Shown here piece after piece: positions 16,916 to 25,243 of a DNA stretch of 64,000 nt. The stretch is from Leptotrichia sp. HSP-536 (lineage in GTDB: Bacteria > Fusobacteriota > Fusobacteriia > Fusobacteriales > Leptotrichiaceae). The stretch covers positions 1-64,000 of the forward strand of contig NZ_CP165647.1 in NCBI RefSeq assembly GCF_041199985.1. Direction: 5' to 3'. The translations under genes and the position numbers were made by a program. The notes beneath the pieces are model-generated. The model searched no databases. It saw nothing but the letters and a program-made list of their open reading frames with translations, and was not told the DNA's origin. Numbering within the stretch: position 1 is the stretch's first letter; the number at the start of each line of letters is the position of its first letter.

Positions 16916-16990
16916 AAGATCACTCCTAAATAATAATTTTGGTATATTTTATAATATTTTTTTATGAAAATCAACAATAAAAACTAAAAT

Positions 16991-17770
16991 TTAAAATTTC
17001 ACATTATTTTTAGAACTAAACGCATTTTGAAAAAATCCATCGGACAAGTTAAATTCGAAAGTTTCACGGCTGATGTAACCGACGGTTTTGTCGCTTTCAT
17101 AAAGTTGAATGAGAAAATCTGCCATTTCTTCGGCTGTGTGGTAGTTTGGATAAGATTTATCATAATTAAAATCAGTTTTACCAGTTGCGACATTTCCAAA
17201 GTTAGTTTTTGTAGCAGCGGGGGCTAGGACTTTTACTTTTAATTGGGCATTATTTTGCTTTAATTCTAGTGCGAGTCCTTCTGTGAAGGCGTTTACGTAA
17301 AATTTTGTGGCACAGTAGACAATTGCGTTTGGGACGATTGTGTAGCCTCCTGCTGAGGAGATATTGATTAATTGAGAGCCTTTTTCGTTGTGGTAATCTT
17401 GGACGTATAAAGAAGATAGCAAAGTTAATGTCTCTACATTGAGATGAAGCATATCTGAAATTTTATTTAAAGACTGCTCTTTTACATCGCCATACATTCC
17501 AAAACCTGCATTGTTTATTAAAGTTTCAATGTGATAATTTTTTAATTTTGAATATAGTTCAGGAATTTTATCGACATCGGTTAAGTCAAAATCTATTACA
17601 AGAACATCCAAATTAGGATTTTTCTTCAAAATTTCGCTTTTTAAGTCTTTTAGTAAATTCTTTTTTCGTGCAATCAGAATAAGATTTTTATTTCTTTCTG
17701 CAAATTTTAGAGCCACAGCTCTACCTATTCCCGAACTTGCTCCTGTTATAACAGTATATTTTGTTTTCAT
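16991..17770 (-). CDS. Short-chain dehydrogenase/reductase (SDR)
   Basis: NAD(P)-dependent oxidoreductase of the classical SDR type. The 259 residues show the cofactor motif TGASSGIG at the N-terminus, NNAGFG, the active-site Ser in INISSAGG and YCATK with the catalytic Tyr and Lys. Arg after the first strand (LIARKKN) suggests NADP preference. The frame extends to an ATG at 17785, but the RBS GGAGGT overlaps those first codons, so ATG 17770 is chosen. It is divergent from a MerR regulator and has a MerR-type promoter, so it is the likely target gene. Confidence 0.9.
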   Translation of the reverse strand: MKTKYTVITGASSGIGRAVALKFAERNKNLILIARKKNLLKDLKSEILKKNPNLDVLVIDFDLTDVDKIPELYSKLKNYHIETLINNAGFGMYGDVKEQSLNKISDMLHLNVETLTLLSSLYVQDYHNEKGSQLINISSAGGYTIVPNAIVYCATKFYVNAFTEGLALELKQNNAQLKVKVLAPAATKTNFGNVATGKTDFNYDKSYPNYHTAEEMADFLIQLYESDKTVGYISRETFEFNLSDGFFQNAFSSKNNVKF

Positions 17771-17800
17771 AGTTATTACCTCCATAAATTTGATAAATAA

Positions 17801-17831
17801 AGGATAGCAGTTAGAGTATAGTATAAGTCAA
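17801..17831 (-). promoter_or_regulatory. MerR-type promoter of the SDR gene (19-bp spacer)
   Basis: On the minus strand, -35 TTGACT (17826-17831) and -10 TATCCT (17801-17806) are 19 bp apart. This is the over-long spacing typical of promoters that MerR-family activators untwist. The spacer contains an imperfect dyad. The divergent gene encodes a MerR protein. Confidence 0.65.
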
Positions 17832-17857
17832 TAACTTTTTTGAAAGGAGAAAATAAA

Positions 17858-18247
17858 ATGAAAAAGAATGAACAAAAAATAATGCAAATAAAGGAATTTT
17901 CAGAAAAAACAGGCTTAACTCCATACACAATAAGGTTTTATGAAAAAAAGGAGCTGTTTCGTGTAAAAAGAGACAAAAAGAATAGAAGAATATATGATGA
18001 AACTGATATTGAATGGATAAAAATGTTAAAAAGATTAAAAGACATGGGAATGAAATTAAGTGAAATTAAGAAATATTCAGATTTACGATATGAAGGGAAC
18101 GGAACGATAAAAGAAAGAATGAAAATTTTGACAAATCATAAAAAATATGTAAATATAGAAATTGAAAAGTGGCAAAAATATTTACAAAATCTTGATGATA
18201 AACTTGAGATTTATGAGAGTTTTTTAAAAAGTATTTCTGAAAAATAA
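17858..18247 (+). CDS. MerR-family transcriptional regulator
   Basis: 129 residues: an N-terminal winged helix (QIKEFSEKTGLTPYTIRFYEKKELFRVKRDKKNRRIYDETDIEWI) with the MerR signature TIRFYE. A dimerising coiled coil follows (MKILTNHKKYVNIEIEKWQKYLQNLDDKLEIYESFL). No metal-binding cysteines are present, so a small-molecule or stress inducer is likelier than a metal. ATG 17858 is preceded by GGAG; an upstream in-frame TTG (17840) would place the RBS inside the gene. It probably activates the divergent SDR gene. Confidence 0.9.
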   Translation: MKKNEQKIMQIKEFSEKTGLTPYTIRFYEKKELFRVKRDKKNRRIYDETDIEWIKMLKRLKDMGMKLSEIKKYSDLRYEGNGTIKERMKILTNHKKYVNIEIEKWQKYLQNLDDKLEIYESFLKSISEK

Positions 18248-18282
18248 AAGGGTCATAAATATATAGAAATTTAGGAGTAAAT

Positions 18283-19011
18283 ATGCTTACAGATACAAAT
18301 ATAACTTGGGGATTTGTCTTGTTATCCCCTTTTATAATTCCAATATTAATTTTATTAACTTTCTGGTTTTTTGTTTCAAAACGAAAGTTTAATTTTCTTA
18401 TCGCATTTACAATTTTATCATTATTATTTGTTAGGTATCTTCGTTTTCCCTATGATACAGTTAACCGTAACAGTGAACTCGAAGTATCACAAAATTTTTT
18501 GATAAAAAGAACTTTGAGTTCAGATTCAGAGCATGAAGTTTATAAACTTGTTGATAAGACGAAGCCTGAAGATTTGATTTTGTATTTAAATGGATTAGCT
18601 AAAATTAATAATACTTGGGTTGGTTATATAGAAGAAACAGATTCTTACGAAGGAAAATATGGTGTCAAACCAGAAACATATTTTTGGATTAACGGTAATA
18701 AGATTGAGTATAACTTAGATGAGAAAACTTTAGAAAAAAGATTAGGTTTAAAAGAAATAAAATTACAGGATGCAGAGCACTTTGTTGATAAATTTGGAAG
18801 TAAAAAAGAAATTCTGTATCAATATCAATTAGATAAAACAGGAGATTTAGATGAAAATATTTCTTTAAATTCAGAATTAAGCAAGAAATTGGAAACAAAG
18901 TATAAAAAAGACAGAGCATTCTATTTGATGTTTTGGAGTGTAATGTTGCTTATGGAAATTATTTATCTGTTTATAAAAAATAGAAAAATTACAAAAAGTA
19001 ATAAAGATTAG
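18283..19011 (+). CDS. Hypothetical membrane protein upstream of the small-protein array
   Basis: 242 residues with two N-terminal membrane segments (FVLLSPFIIPILILLTFWFFV and FLIAFTILSLLFVRYL), a ~150-residue hydrophilic domain, and a C-terminal membrane segment (YLMFWSVMLLMEIIYLFI) with a basic tail. No family recognised. RBS AGGAG before the ATG. It ends 14 bp before the first member of the tandem membrane-protein array, so it may be the first gene of that operon. Confidence 0.6.
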   Translation: MLTDTNITWGFVLLSPFIIPILILLTFWFFVSKRKFNFLIAFTILSLLFVRYLRFPYDTVNRNSELEVSQNFLIKRTLSSDSEHEVYKLVDKTKPEDLILYLNGLAKINNTWVGYIEETDSYEGKYGVKPETYFWINGNKIEYNLDEKTLEKRLGLKEIKLQDAEHFVDKFGSKKEILYQYQLDKTGDLDENISLNSELSKKLETKYKKDRAFYLMFWSVMLLMEIIYLFIKNRKITKSNKD

Positions 19012-19025
19012 AAGGAGAAAAAAGG

Positions 19026-19541
19026 ATGGAAAAAAATGAAAATAAATTTATGTCGAAAGCGAAAGGTTTTTTAGTATTAGTTTTATTTACAGTAATTTAC
19101 TTTTTCTTTCAGAAAACAATATATCCAGCATTGGCATTTTTGTTCTGGCTGGTTTTTGCGATGCCGTTAGCAGGAATTATTCTTAATGCTCTGGAATTTT
19201 TACATCTTCCGCAAGTGGCTATGACCACTATTGCTGTTGTAATTTCGGGAATTGCTTTAATAATAGTTCTTATGCTTGTGTTTTACTTAGGATATTTGTG
19301 CAGTAAATTTTTGAAAAAAATGGATAAAACTGTATTAGGCAGTGTAATGATAGCAATTTTAATTTATTTTTTGTATAAAGTTTTTACAGAAACAGATGAA
19401 AGTACAGCAATGTTTGCGCCGACAGCACGGGAAATACATATTTTCTGTACAACATCACATATTTTTTACACAGTTGGAGTATTTTTTAGTGATAAAGTCA
19501 AGAAAGTTTTGGACAGAATGAAATCTAAAAGAAAAAAATAA
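19026..19541 (+). CDS. Small membrane protein, array member 1
   Basis: 171 residues with about five hydrophobic segments and no recognised family. Shared landmarks with its neighbours: FTVIYFFFQ at the start, FYLGYLCSKFLKKMDKTVLGSVM in the middle, IYFLYKVF, and a C-terminal segment ending FSDKVKKVLDRMK. The middle and loop regions differ from the siblings. It starts 14 bp after the preceding gene with RBS AGAAGGAG. Membrane location is clear, function is not. Confidence 0.65.
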   Translation: MEKNENKFMSKAKGFLVLVLFTVIYFFFQKTIYPALAFLFWLVFAMPLAGIILNALEFLHLPQVAMTTIAVVISGIALIIVLMLVFYLGYLCSKFLKKMDKTVLGSVMIAILIYFLYKVFTETDESTAMFAPTAREIHIFCTTSHIFYTVGVFFSDKVKKVLDRMKSKRKK

Positions 19542-19559
19542 AAGAAGGAGAAAAAATAA

Positions 19560-20066
19560 ATGAAAAAAAATACAAATAAACTTGTGAGAAAACCGAATAA
19601 TTTTTTAGGATTAATTTTATTTGCGATAATTTATTTTTTAGTTCAGAATGTGATATATCCGCTATTAGGATTTTTATTCTGGTTTTCTTTCACGCTGATT
19701 TTTGGAGGAATAGCAGATGCTTTGGGAATTTTAAAAATAAAAGAAATTCAAGTTATTTTAACTTATCTATTTTATTGTGTTTGTTTGGTAATATTATCTG
19801 GATTTATGTGTTATTTAGGATATTTATGTAAAGATTTTCTAGGAAAAATGAATAAAATAGGATTAAATACCGTAATGATTGTAATATTGATTTATTTTTT
19901 GTACAAAATTGTTGCTGGAGATCAAAATTCAATAATTGATGCTTTAATAGATGAGAAAAAGTATATATTTTGTACTATATTTCATATTTTGTATATAATG
20001 GGAGCATTTCATAGCGATAAAGTTAAGAAAGTATTAGACAGAATAAAATTTAAAAGAAAAAAATAA
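19560..20066 (+). CDS. Small membrane protein, array member 2
   Basis: 168 residues, paralogue of its neighbours. The first ~22 codons are nearly base-for-base identical to array member 4 (NKLVRKPNNFLGLILF), and the last ~15 codons match member 3. The central part (GIADALGILKIKEIQVILTYLF...) is distinct. About five membrane segments with basic, probably cytoplasmic, ends. The 18-bp gap to member 1 carries the repeated RBS AGAAGGAGAAAAAAT. Function unknown. Confidence 0.65.
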   Translation: MKKNTNKLVRKPNNFLGLILFAIIYFLVQNVIYPLLGFLFWFSFTLIFGGIADALGILKIKEIQVILTYLFYCVCLVILSGFMCYLGYLCKDFLGKMNKIGLNTVMIVILIYFLYKIVAGDQNSIIDALIDEKKYIFCTIFHILYIMGAFHSDKVKKVLDRIKFKRKK

Positions 20067-20082
20067 AAGAAGGAGAAGAAAA

Positions 20083-20580
20083 ATGAAAAAAAATACAGAC
20101 AAACTTATGACGAAACAGAATAATCCTTTAGGATTAATTTTATTTACAATAATTTATTTTTTAGTTCAGTCAGCAATATATCCAGTGTTGGCATATTTGT
20201 TTTGGTTTATTTTTACATTATTTTCTACTGGGGTTTTGTTGGAAGTTCCAGAGCAGATTTTGAAGATTTTTGTAATTGTGTTTTCGTTGTTTTGCTTGAT
20301 AATAATATTGGGAATTATGTACTTCTTAGGATATTTGTGCAAAAGATTTCTAAAAAAAATGAATAAAAAAGCATTAATTTTGGTGATGCTTGTAATATTT
20401 ATTTATTTTGTGTTTAGGGCTATTTTTGAAAATGAATATAGTTCGATAATGTCTCGTTTGACAAATGGGAGAAAATATATATTTTGTATATTATCGCATG
20501 TTTCATTTGTAATTGGAGTATTTTATAGCGATAAAGTTAAGAAAGTATTAGACAGAATAAAATTTAAAAGAAAAAAATAA
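20083..20580 (+). CDS. Small membrane protein, array member 3
   Basis: 165 residues, paralogous to the flanking genes: LGLILFTIIYFLVQ at the start, YFLGYLCKRFLKKMNKKALILVMLVIFIYFVF in the middle, and the shared ending HVSFVIGVFYSDKVKKVLDRIKFKRKK. The predicted second segment and following loop are specific to this copy. Spacing to the next member is 16 bp with the same RBS. Function unknown. Confidence 0.65.
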   Translation: MKKNTDKLMTKQNNPLGLILFTIIYFLVQSAIYPVLAYLFWFIFTLFSTGVLLEVPEQILKIFVIVFSLFCLIIILGIMYFLGYLCKRFLKKMNKKALILVMLVIFIYFVFRAIFENEYSSIMSRLTNGRKYIFCILSHVSFVIGVFYSDKVKKVLDRIKFKRKK

Positions 20581-20596
20581 AAGAAGGAGAAGAAAA

Positions 20597-21034
20597 ATGA
20601 AAAAAAATACAAATAAACTTGTGAGAAAACCGAATAATTTTTTAGGATTAATTTTATTTACGATAATTTATATTTTTCTTCAAAAAATTATATCAGCAGC
20701 TTTTTTTCTATTTTTAATGGCTTTTATGATTTCTTATGGAAATACAATTGAAATATTGATGATTCCCTTGATAATAGCGCTTGCATTTGTGTATTATTTT
20801 GGATATTTGAGTAAAGATTTTTTTCAAAAAATAAATAAATTATTTATAAGTGGTGTGATGATTATAATTTTACTTTACTTTATATATAAAATTTTTAATA
20901 ATAATGAATTTGAGGCGGGACAGACAACAGTCTATATTTTTTGTACAATGTCGCATATTTCATTTGTAATTGGAGTATTTTACAGCGATAAAGTTAAGAA
21001 AATATTAGATAGAATAAAATTTAAAAGAAAATAA
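20597..21034 (+). CDS. Small membrane protein, array member 4
   Basis: 145 residues, the shortest array member. Its N-terminus is nearly identical at DNA level to member 2, its middle most resembles the outlying copy at 15790 (YFGYLSKDFFQKINKLFISGVM), and its C-terminus follows the common ending SDKVKKILDRIKFKRK. This mosaic pattern suggests recombination among copies. It is the last gene of the array; cobQ follows after 107 bp with its own RBS. Confidence 0.65.
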   Translation: MKKNTNKLVRKPNNFLGLILFTIIYIFLQKIISAAFFLFLMAFMISYGNTIEILMIPLIIALAFVYYFGYLSKDFFQKINKLFISGVMIIILLYFIYKIFNNNEFEAGQTTVYIFCTMSHISFVIGVFYSDKVKKILDRIKFKRK

Positions 21035-21141
21035 AAATATTTTTTACAAATCCAATTTGCTTATGGAATTTTTATCTGTTATAATTATTTTAATGGGAAT
21101 AAATAAATTTTTTAGATAAATTTAAAATAGGAGCAGTATTT

Positions 21142-22647
21142 ATGGGAAGAAAACATAAAAATATAATGTTGCTGGGGACAGGTTCTAATGTGGGAAAAAG
21201 CATAATCAATGCAGGTTTCTGCAGAATATTTTATCAGGATGGGTATAGTGTGGTGCCGTTCAAGTCACAGAATATGGCTTTAAATTCGTTTATTACAAAG
21301 GATGGAAAAGAGATGGGGAGAGCTCAGGTGGTGCAGGCTGAAGCGGCTAATATCGAACCTCAGGCGTTTATGAATCCGATTTTGCTAAAGCCTACGACAG
21401 ACAGAAAATCACAGGTTATTGTGAATGGGAAAGTTTATAAAAATATGGATGCGAGGGAATATTTTGCCTATAAGCATAATTTAAAAAAAGATATAATGGC
21501 GGCGTACAACCACATAAGGGATAACTTTGATATTTGCGTGCTGGAAGGTGCAGGAAGCCCTGCGGAGATTAACTTGAAGGAAGACGACATTGTAAACACA
21601 GGGATGGCGGAAATGGCTGATTCGCCTGTTATTTTGGTTGCCGATATTGACAGAGGGGGTGTTTTTGCGGCAATTTATGGGACGATTATGTTGCTTGAAG
21701 AAAGTGAGAGAAAACGGATAAAAGGTGTAATTATAAACAAATTTAGAGGAGATAAAAGCCTTTTGATTCCTGGAATTGAGATGATTGAAGAACTGACAAA
21801 TGTGCCTGTTCTGGGAGTTGTACCGTTTGTGCCACTAGGAATCGAGGAAGAAGACAGTCTAGGGATTGACAAGTATAATGCGAAAAAAGAAGGGAAAATT
21901 CGGATTTCGGTTATTAAACTAAAGCACATATCGAATTTTACTGATATTGACGCACTTAGTCATTATAACGATGTTTCCTTGAAATATGTTACAAAAAATT
22001 CTGAACTTGGAGATGAGGACATTATTATTATTCCTGGCTCTAAAAATACTGTGGAAGACATGAAGGATTTAATTGATAAAAATATAAGCAGGGAAATTAT
22101 AAGGCTTGCAAAAAGAGGAACGATAGTATTTGGAATTTGTGGCGGTTTTCAAATAATGGGACAAAAAATAATGGATCCTCAAAATATTGAATCTAATCTA
22201 AAAGAAATTTCAGGCTTAGATTTACTTGACATAGAAACAGTTATGGCAACTGCAAAAATGACAACGCAGTATGAAAATAAAATAAAAAATGCAGATGGAA
22301 TACTTGCTGGAATGGACGGTATTGAAATAAAAGGCTATGAAATACATCAAGGCTACAGTTATCCTGTAAATGAGGAAAAAACTGAAATAAAGTGTATTTT
22401 TGACGACGAAAAGTTAAAAGGTGCTGTAAAAGGCAATGTTGTGGGAACTTACATTCACGGAATATTTGACAATTCTGAATTTACAAATCATTTTCTGAAT
22501 GAAGTGAGAAAGTTGAAGGGGCTTAACAAAGTGAATGAAGATTTTAGCTTTAAGGAATACAAGAATCGAGAATACGATAAATTGGCACAGATTTTGAGAC
22601 AGAATGTGGATATTGAGAAAATTTATGAGATAATGGGATGTGAATAG
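21142..22647 (+). CDS. cobQ: Cobyric acid synthase CobQ/CbiP
   Basis: Glutamine-dependent amidotransferase that amidates four peripheral carboxylates of adenosylcobyrinic acid diamide. The 501 residues begin with the ATP-binding motif LLGTGSNVGKS, followed by family blocks VVPFKSQNMALNSF and LEGAGSPAEINL. The C-terminal GATase domain has nucleophile Cys in VFGICGGFQIMG and a late His in GTYIHGIFDN. Length is normal. RBS AGGAG before the ATG. The stop overlaps the start of cbiB by 8 bp, so the two are translationally coupled. Confidence 0.95.
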   Translation: MGRKHKNIMLLGTGSNVGKSIINAGFCRIFYQDGYSVVPFKSQNMALNSFITKDGKEMGRAQVVQAEAANIEPQAFMNPILLKPTTDRKSQVIVNGKVYKNMDAREYFAYKHNLKKDIMAAYNHIRDNFDICVLEGAGSPAEINLKEDDIVNTGMAEMADSPVILVADIDRGGVFAAIYGTIMLLEESERKRIKGVIINKFRGDKSLLIPGIEMIEELTNVPVLGVVPFVPLGIEEEDSLGIDKYNAKKEGKIRISVIKLKHISNFTDIDALSHYNDVSLKYVTKNSELGDEDIIIIPGSKNTVEDMKDLIDKNISREIIRLAKRGTIVFGICGGFQIMGQKIMDPQNIESNLKEISGLDLLDIETVMATAKMTTQYENKIKNADGILAGMDGIEIKGYEIHQGYSYPVNEEKTEIKCIFDDEKLKGAVKGNVVGTYIHGIFDNSEFTNHFLNEVRKLKGLNKVNEDFSFKEYKNREYDKLAQILRQNVDIEKIYEIMGCE

Positions 22648-23611
22648 ATTGATAATTTTTATAAAAATTTGGATAGCGTATGTATTGGACTTGATATTTG
22701 GAGATCCGCAGAATGTCGTTCATCCTGTTCAGGTTATTGGGAAGATAATAAGTGCTGGAGAAAAAGTTTTGTTAAGAAAAAAGTATAAATTTTTAGCTGG
22801 GGCAGCGCTTAATATTTTTACTGTTTCTATAACGTACACATCAATGTATCTAATTTCCAAGTCTGTAAAAATTTCAGTATTTTTTATGAGTATTGAAATT
22901 TACCTGATGTATACAATTTTTTCAATAAATTCATTGGCACGGGAAGGAAACAGAGTTTACAGGATTATGAAAGAAGGGGATATAGAAAAGGCAAGAAAAG
23001 ACTTGTCCTATCTTGTGTCAAGAGATACGGAAACGATGGATGAAAAGATGATAATAAGAAGCACGATGGAAACAATTTCTGAAAATACAGTTGATGGAAT
23101 AGTTGCTCCTATGTTTTATATGTTTTTGGGAGGAATGCCGCTGGCAATGGCGTATAAGGCGATAAACACGTTAGATTCGATGGTCGGGTATAAAAATGAG
23201 AAATATATGGATTTTGGTAAATTCTCTGCAAAGGTAGACGATGCTGCTAACTTTATTCCTGCGAGAATTACAGGAATTTTGATAGTGCTTGCCAGTATGA
23301 TTTTAGGCTACGATTATAAAAATTCGCTAAAAATATTTATAAGAGACAGAAAAAATCATAGCAGTCCAAATTCGGCACATTCAGAAGCGAGCGTTGCAGG
23401 CGCATTGGGAGTGCAGTTTGGAGGAAAAGTTTCATATTTTGGGAAAGAGATAGATAAACCTACGATAGGAGATAAAATAAAGGATTTTGAACTGGAAGAT
23501 ATAAGAAAAAATATAAGAATAATGTATGTTACAAGTTTTTTAAGTTTAGTGATATTTTCCCTTATATTTACAGGAGCTTATTTTTTTATAAAAATTTTGA
23601 ATATCAAATAA
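22640..23611 (+). CDS. cbiB: Adenosylcobinamide-phosphate synthase CbiB
   Basis: Membrane enzyme that attaches (R)-1-amino-2-propanol phosphate to cobyric acid. 323 residues with family landmarks LDLIFGDPQNVVHPVQVIGK, SENTVDGIVAPMFY, KAINTLDSMVGYKNEKY and the NSAHSEASVAGALGVQFGG block. Several membrane segments. The start is the GTG inside the last codons of cobQ. The aminopropanol-phosphate donor would come from the CobD decarboxylase encoded 266 bp downstream. (In some nomenclatures this gene is called cobD.). Confidence 0.94.
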   Translation: MNRLIIFIKIWIAYVLDLIFGDPQNVVHPVQVIGKIISAGEKVLLRKKYKFLAGAALNIFTVSITYTSMYLISKSVKISVFFMSIEIYLMYTIFSINSLAREGNRVYRIMKEGDIEKARKDLSYLVSRDTETMDEKMIIRSTMETISENTVDGIVAPMFYMFLGGMPLAMAYKAINTLDSMVGYKNEKYMDFGKFSAKVDDAANFIPARITGILIVLASMILGYDYKNSLKIFIRDRKNHSSPNSAHSEASVAGALGVQFGGKVSYFGKEIDKPTIGDKIKDFELEDIRKNIRIMYVTSFLSLVIFSLIFTGAYFFIKILNIK

Positions 23612-23672
23612 AAAAATATTTACTTATACTATTCCCCGTTAAAACAATGGATTTGTTATAAGTTCTGTTTAG

Positions 23673-23692
23673 CAAGGGGTCAAGACCCCTTG
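23673..23692. repeat. G-rich palindromic hairpin, copy 1
   Basis: Arms CAAGGGGTC and GACCCCTTG separated by AA, in the gap between cbiB and cobD. The identical 20-mer recurs at 25022-25041, on the other side of cobD. There is no U-run directly after it, so it is not a standard terminator. Confidence 0.7.
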
Positions 23693-23877
23693 TCAGAAAA
23701 TAAATAAAATATAATTTCTTTTTTTTTGAAATGGGGTTTAGCATTAAAAGATGAAAATATATGAATAATTGGTTATAATAAATTATATTTGAAACCTTTT
23801 AATATCGAATTGATAGAAATTTAGTCATAATTTTTGAATTTGATTTTTACTATAACAATAGAATGAATGGAGAGAAA

Positions 23878-24984
23878 ATGGATTTTCATGGTGGAAATAT
23901 TTATAAAATATTCAGGGAAAAAAATATAACAGAAATACTGGATTACAGTTCAAATATCAATCCTTACGGAGTGCCTGAGAGCTTAAAGAAGAAGGTTGCT
24001 GAAAATATTGAGATTCTTGAAAGGTATCCTGACCCTGATTATGTGGAACTGCGTGAAAAATTGGCTCAGCTGAATAAAGTTGAACTGGAAAATATTGTGT
24101 TGGGAAACGGTGCGACAGAAGCTATATTTTTGTTCATAAAAGTGATAAAACCCAAAAAAGTACTGATTGTATCGCCTACTTTTGGTGAATATGAAAGGGC
24201 AGTAAGAGCGTGCAAAAATTCTGAAAGTCAAAAAATTGAAATTGAATATTTTGAATTAGAAGAAAAAGACGAGTTTAGGCTTAATATTGGGAAGTTAAAA
24301 AAGGAACTTGAGAAAAAATATGATTTGGTAATAATTTGCAATCCGAATAATCCGACTGGAAAATTTTTGAAAATGGCTGAAATAGAGGAAATTTTGAGAG
24401 AATGCAATAGATATGATACAAAGTTATTTATTGATGAGGCATTTATCGAATTTTTAGAGGACGGTTTAAAGGAAAGCATTGTAAATAGTGGGGAAAATAA
24501 GAAAAATTTGTTTGTAACTCGTGCATTTACAAAATTTTTTGCTATTCCAGGATTACGATTGGGATATGGCATTTATTTTGACAAAAATTTGGAAAAGAAA
24601 ATCGCTGAAAAAAAAGAGCCGTGGAGTGTGAACAATATCGCTGAAATGGCTGGAATAACAGTACTTGATGATACAGAATACATAGAAAAGACATTAAACT
24701 GGATAACAGAAGAAAAAAAATACATGTATGAAAAACTGAATGAAATTTCAGGAATAAAGCCTTATAAAACTGAAGTAAACTTTATTTGCGTAAAAGTAAA
24801 AGATAATCTGATTTCTAAAGGGCTGAATGTGAAAAAATTGCGGGAAAAAATGATGGAAGAAGGAATTTTAATAAGGGATGCGTCTAATTTTAAATTTTTG
24901 GATGAAAGATTTTTTAGGCTGGCAATTAAGGACAGAAAGAGTAACGACAGAGTTATTGAGGCTTTGAAAAAAATTTTAGAATAG
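23878..24984 (+). CDS. cobD: L-threonine-O-3-phosphate decarboxylase CobD-like
   Basis: PLP-dependent enzyme of the HisC-like class I/II aminotransferase fold that makes (R)-1-amino-2-propanol phosphate for the corrinoid lower loop. About 368 residues. Opening HGGNIYKIF and DYSSNINPYGVP are CobD-like (HisC lacks the HGGN start). CNPNNPTGK and the PLP lysine region TRAFTKFFAIPGLRLGYG follow. ATG 23878 is preferred to the in-frame ATG 23863 because GGAGAG (23868-23873) is then the RBS. Placement among cob genes supports CobD over histidinol-phosphate aminotransferase. Confidence 0.85.
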   Translation: MDFHGGNIYKIFREKNITEILDYSSNINPYGVPESLKKKVAENIEILERYPDPDYVELREKLAQLNKVELENIVLGNGATEAIFLFIKVIKPKKVLIVSPTFGEYERAVRACKNSESQKIEIEYFELEEKDEFRLNIGKLKKELEKKYDLVIICNPNNPTGKFLKMAEIEEILRECNRYDTKLFIDEAFIEFLEDGLKESIVNSGENKKNLFVTRAFTKFFAIPGLRLGYGIYFDKNLEKKIAEKKEPWSVNNIAEMAGITVLDDTEYIEKTLNWITEEKKYMYEKLNEISGIKPYKTEVNFICVKVKDNLISKGLNVKKLREKMMEEGILIRDASNFKFLDERFFRLAIKDRKSNDRVIEALKKILE

Positions 24985-25021
24985 AAAATAGGCAATTGTA
25001 AAAGTAAACTAACTAGTATCG

Positions 25022-25041
25022 CAAGGGGTCAAGACCCCTTG
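25022..25041. repeat. G-rich palindromic hairpin, copy 2
   Basis: Exact second copy of the 20-bp palindrome at 23673-23692 (arms CAAGGGGTC/GACCCCTTG). Also preceded by GC and followed by T, but otherwise in different flanking sequence. Confidence 0.7.
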
Positions 25042-25120
25042 TTAGAGAGTAGAAAAATTAAAGATTTAAAAATACTGTATTTATCGGAATTTTTACACTT
25101 TTACAAATATACTCGAACCC

Positions 25121-25216
25121 ATTTAAAACCGAACTATTGAAAATTATATAAATTTAGGGTTTGAGTAAAATAGTCATAGCTTTTGAGTTCGGATTTAAAG
25201 CAGTTTTACTATAGTT
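25121..25216. repeat. Dispersed imperfect hairpin repeat upstream of a secreted-protein gene
   Basis: Arms ATTTAAAACCGAACT (25121-25135) and AGTTCGGATTTAAAG (25186-25200) pair at 13 of 15 positions, followed by CAGTTTTACTATAG. Similar layouts with TTTTACTA-like endings occur at about 23797-23860, 51135-51225, 53170-53255 and 54213-54280. The element may carry a promoter (TTGAGT, 18 bp, TACTAT), but this is unproven. Confidence 0.5.
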
Positions 25217-25243
25217 AGAATAAAAAAGAAAGGGGTTTTATTT

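Noticed and set aside
17027..17227. 66-codon plus-strand frame
   Set aside because: Antisense to the well-supported SDR gene, no RBS and no recognisable protein.
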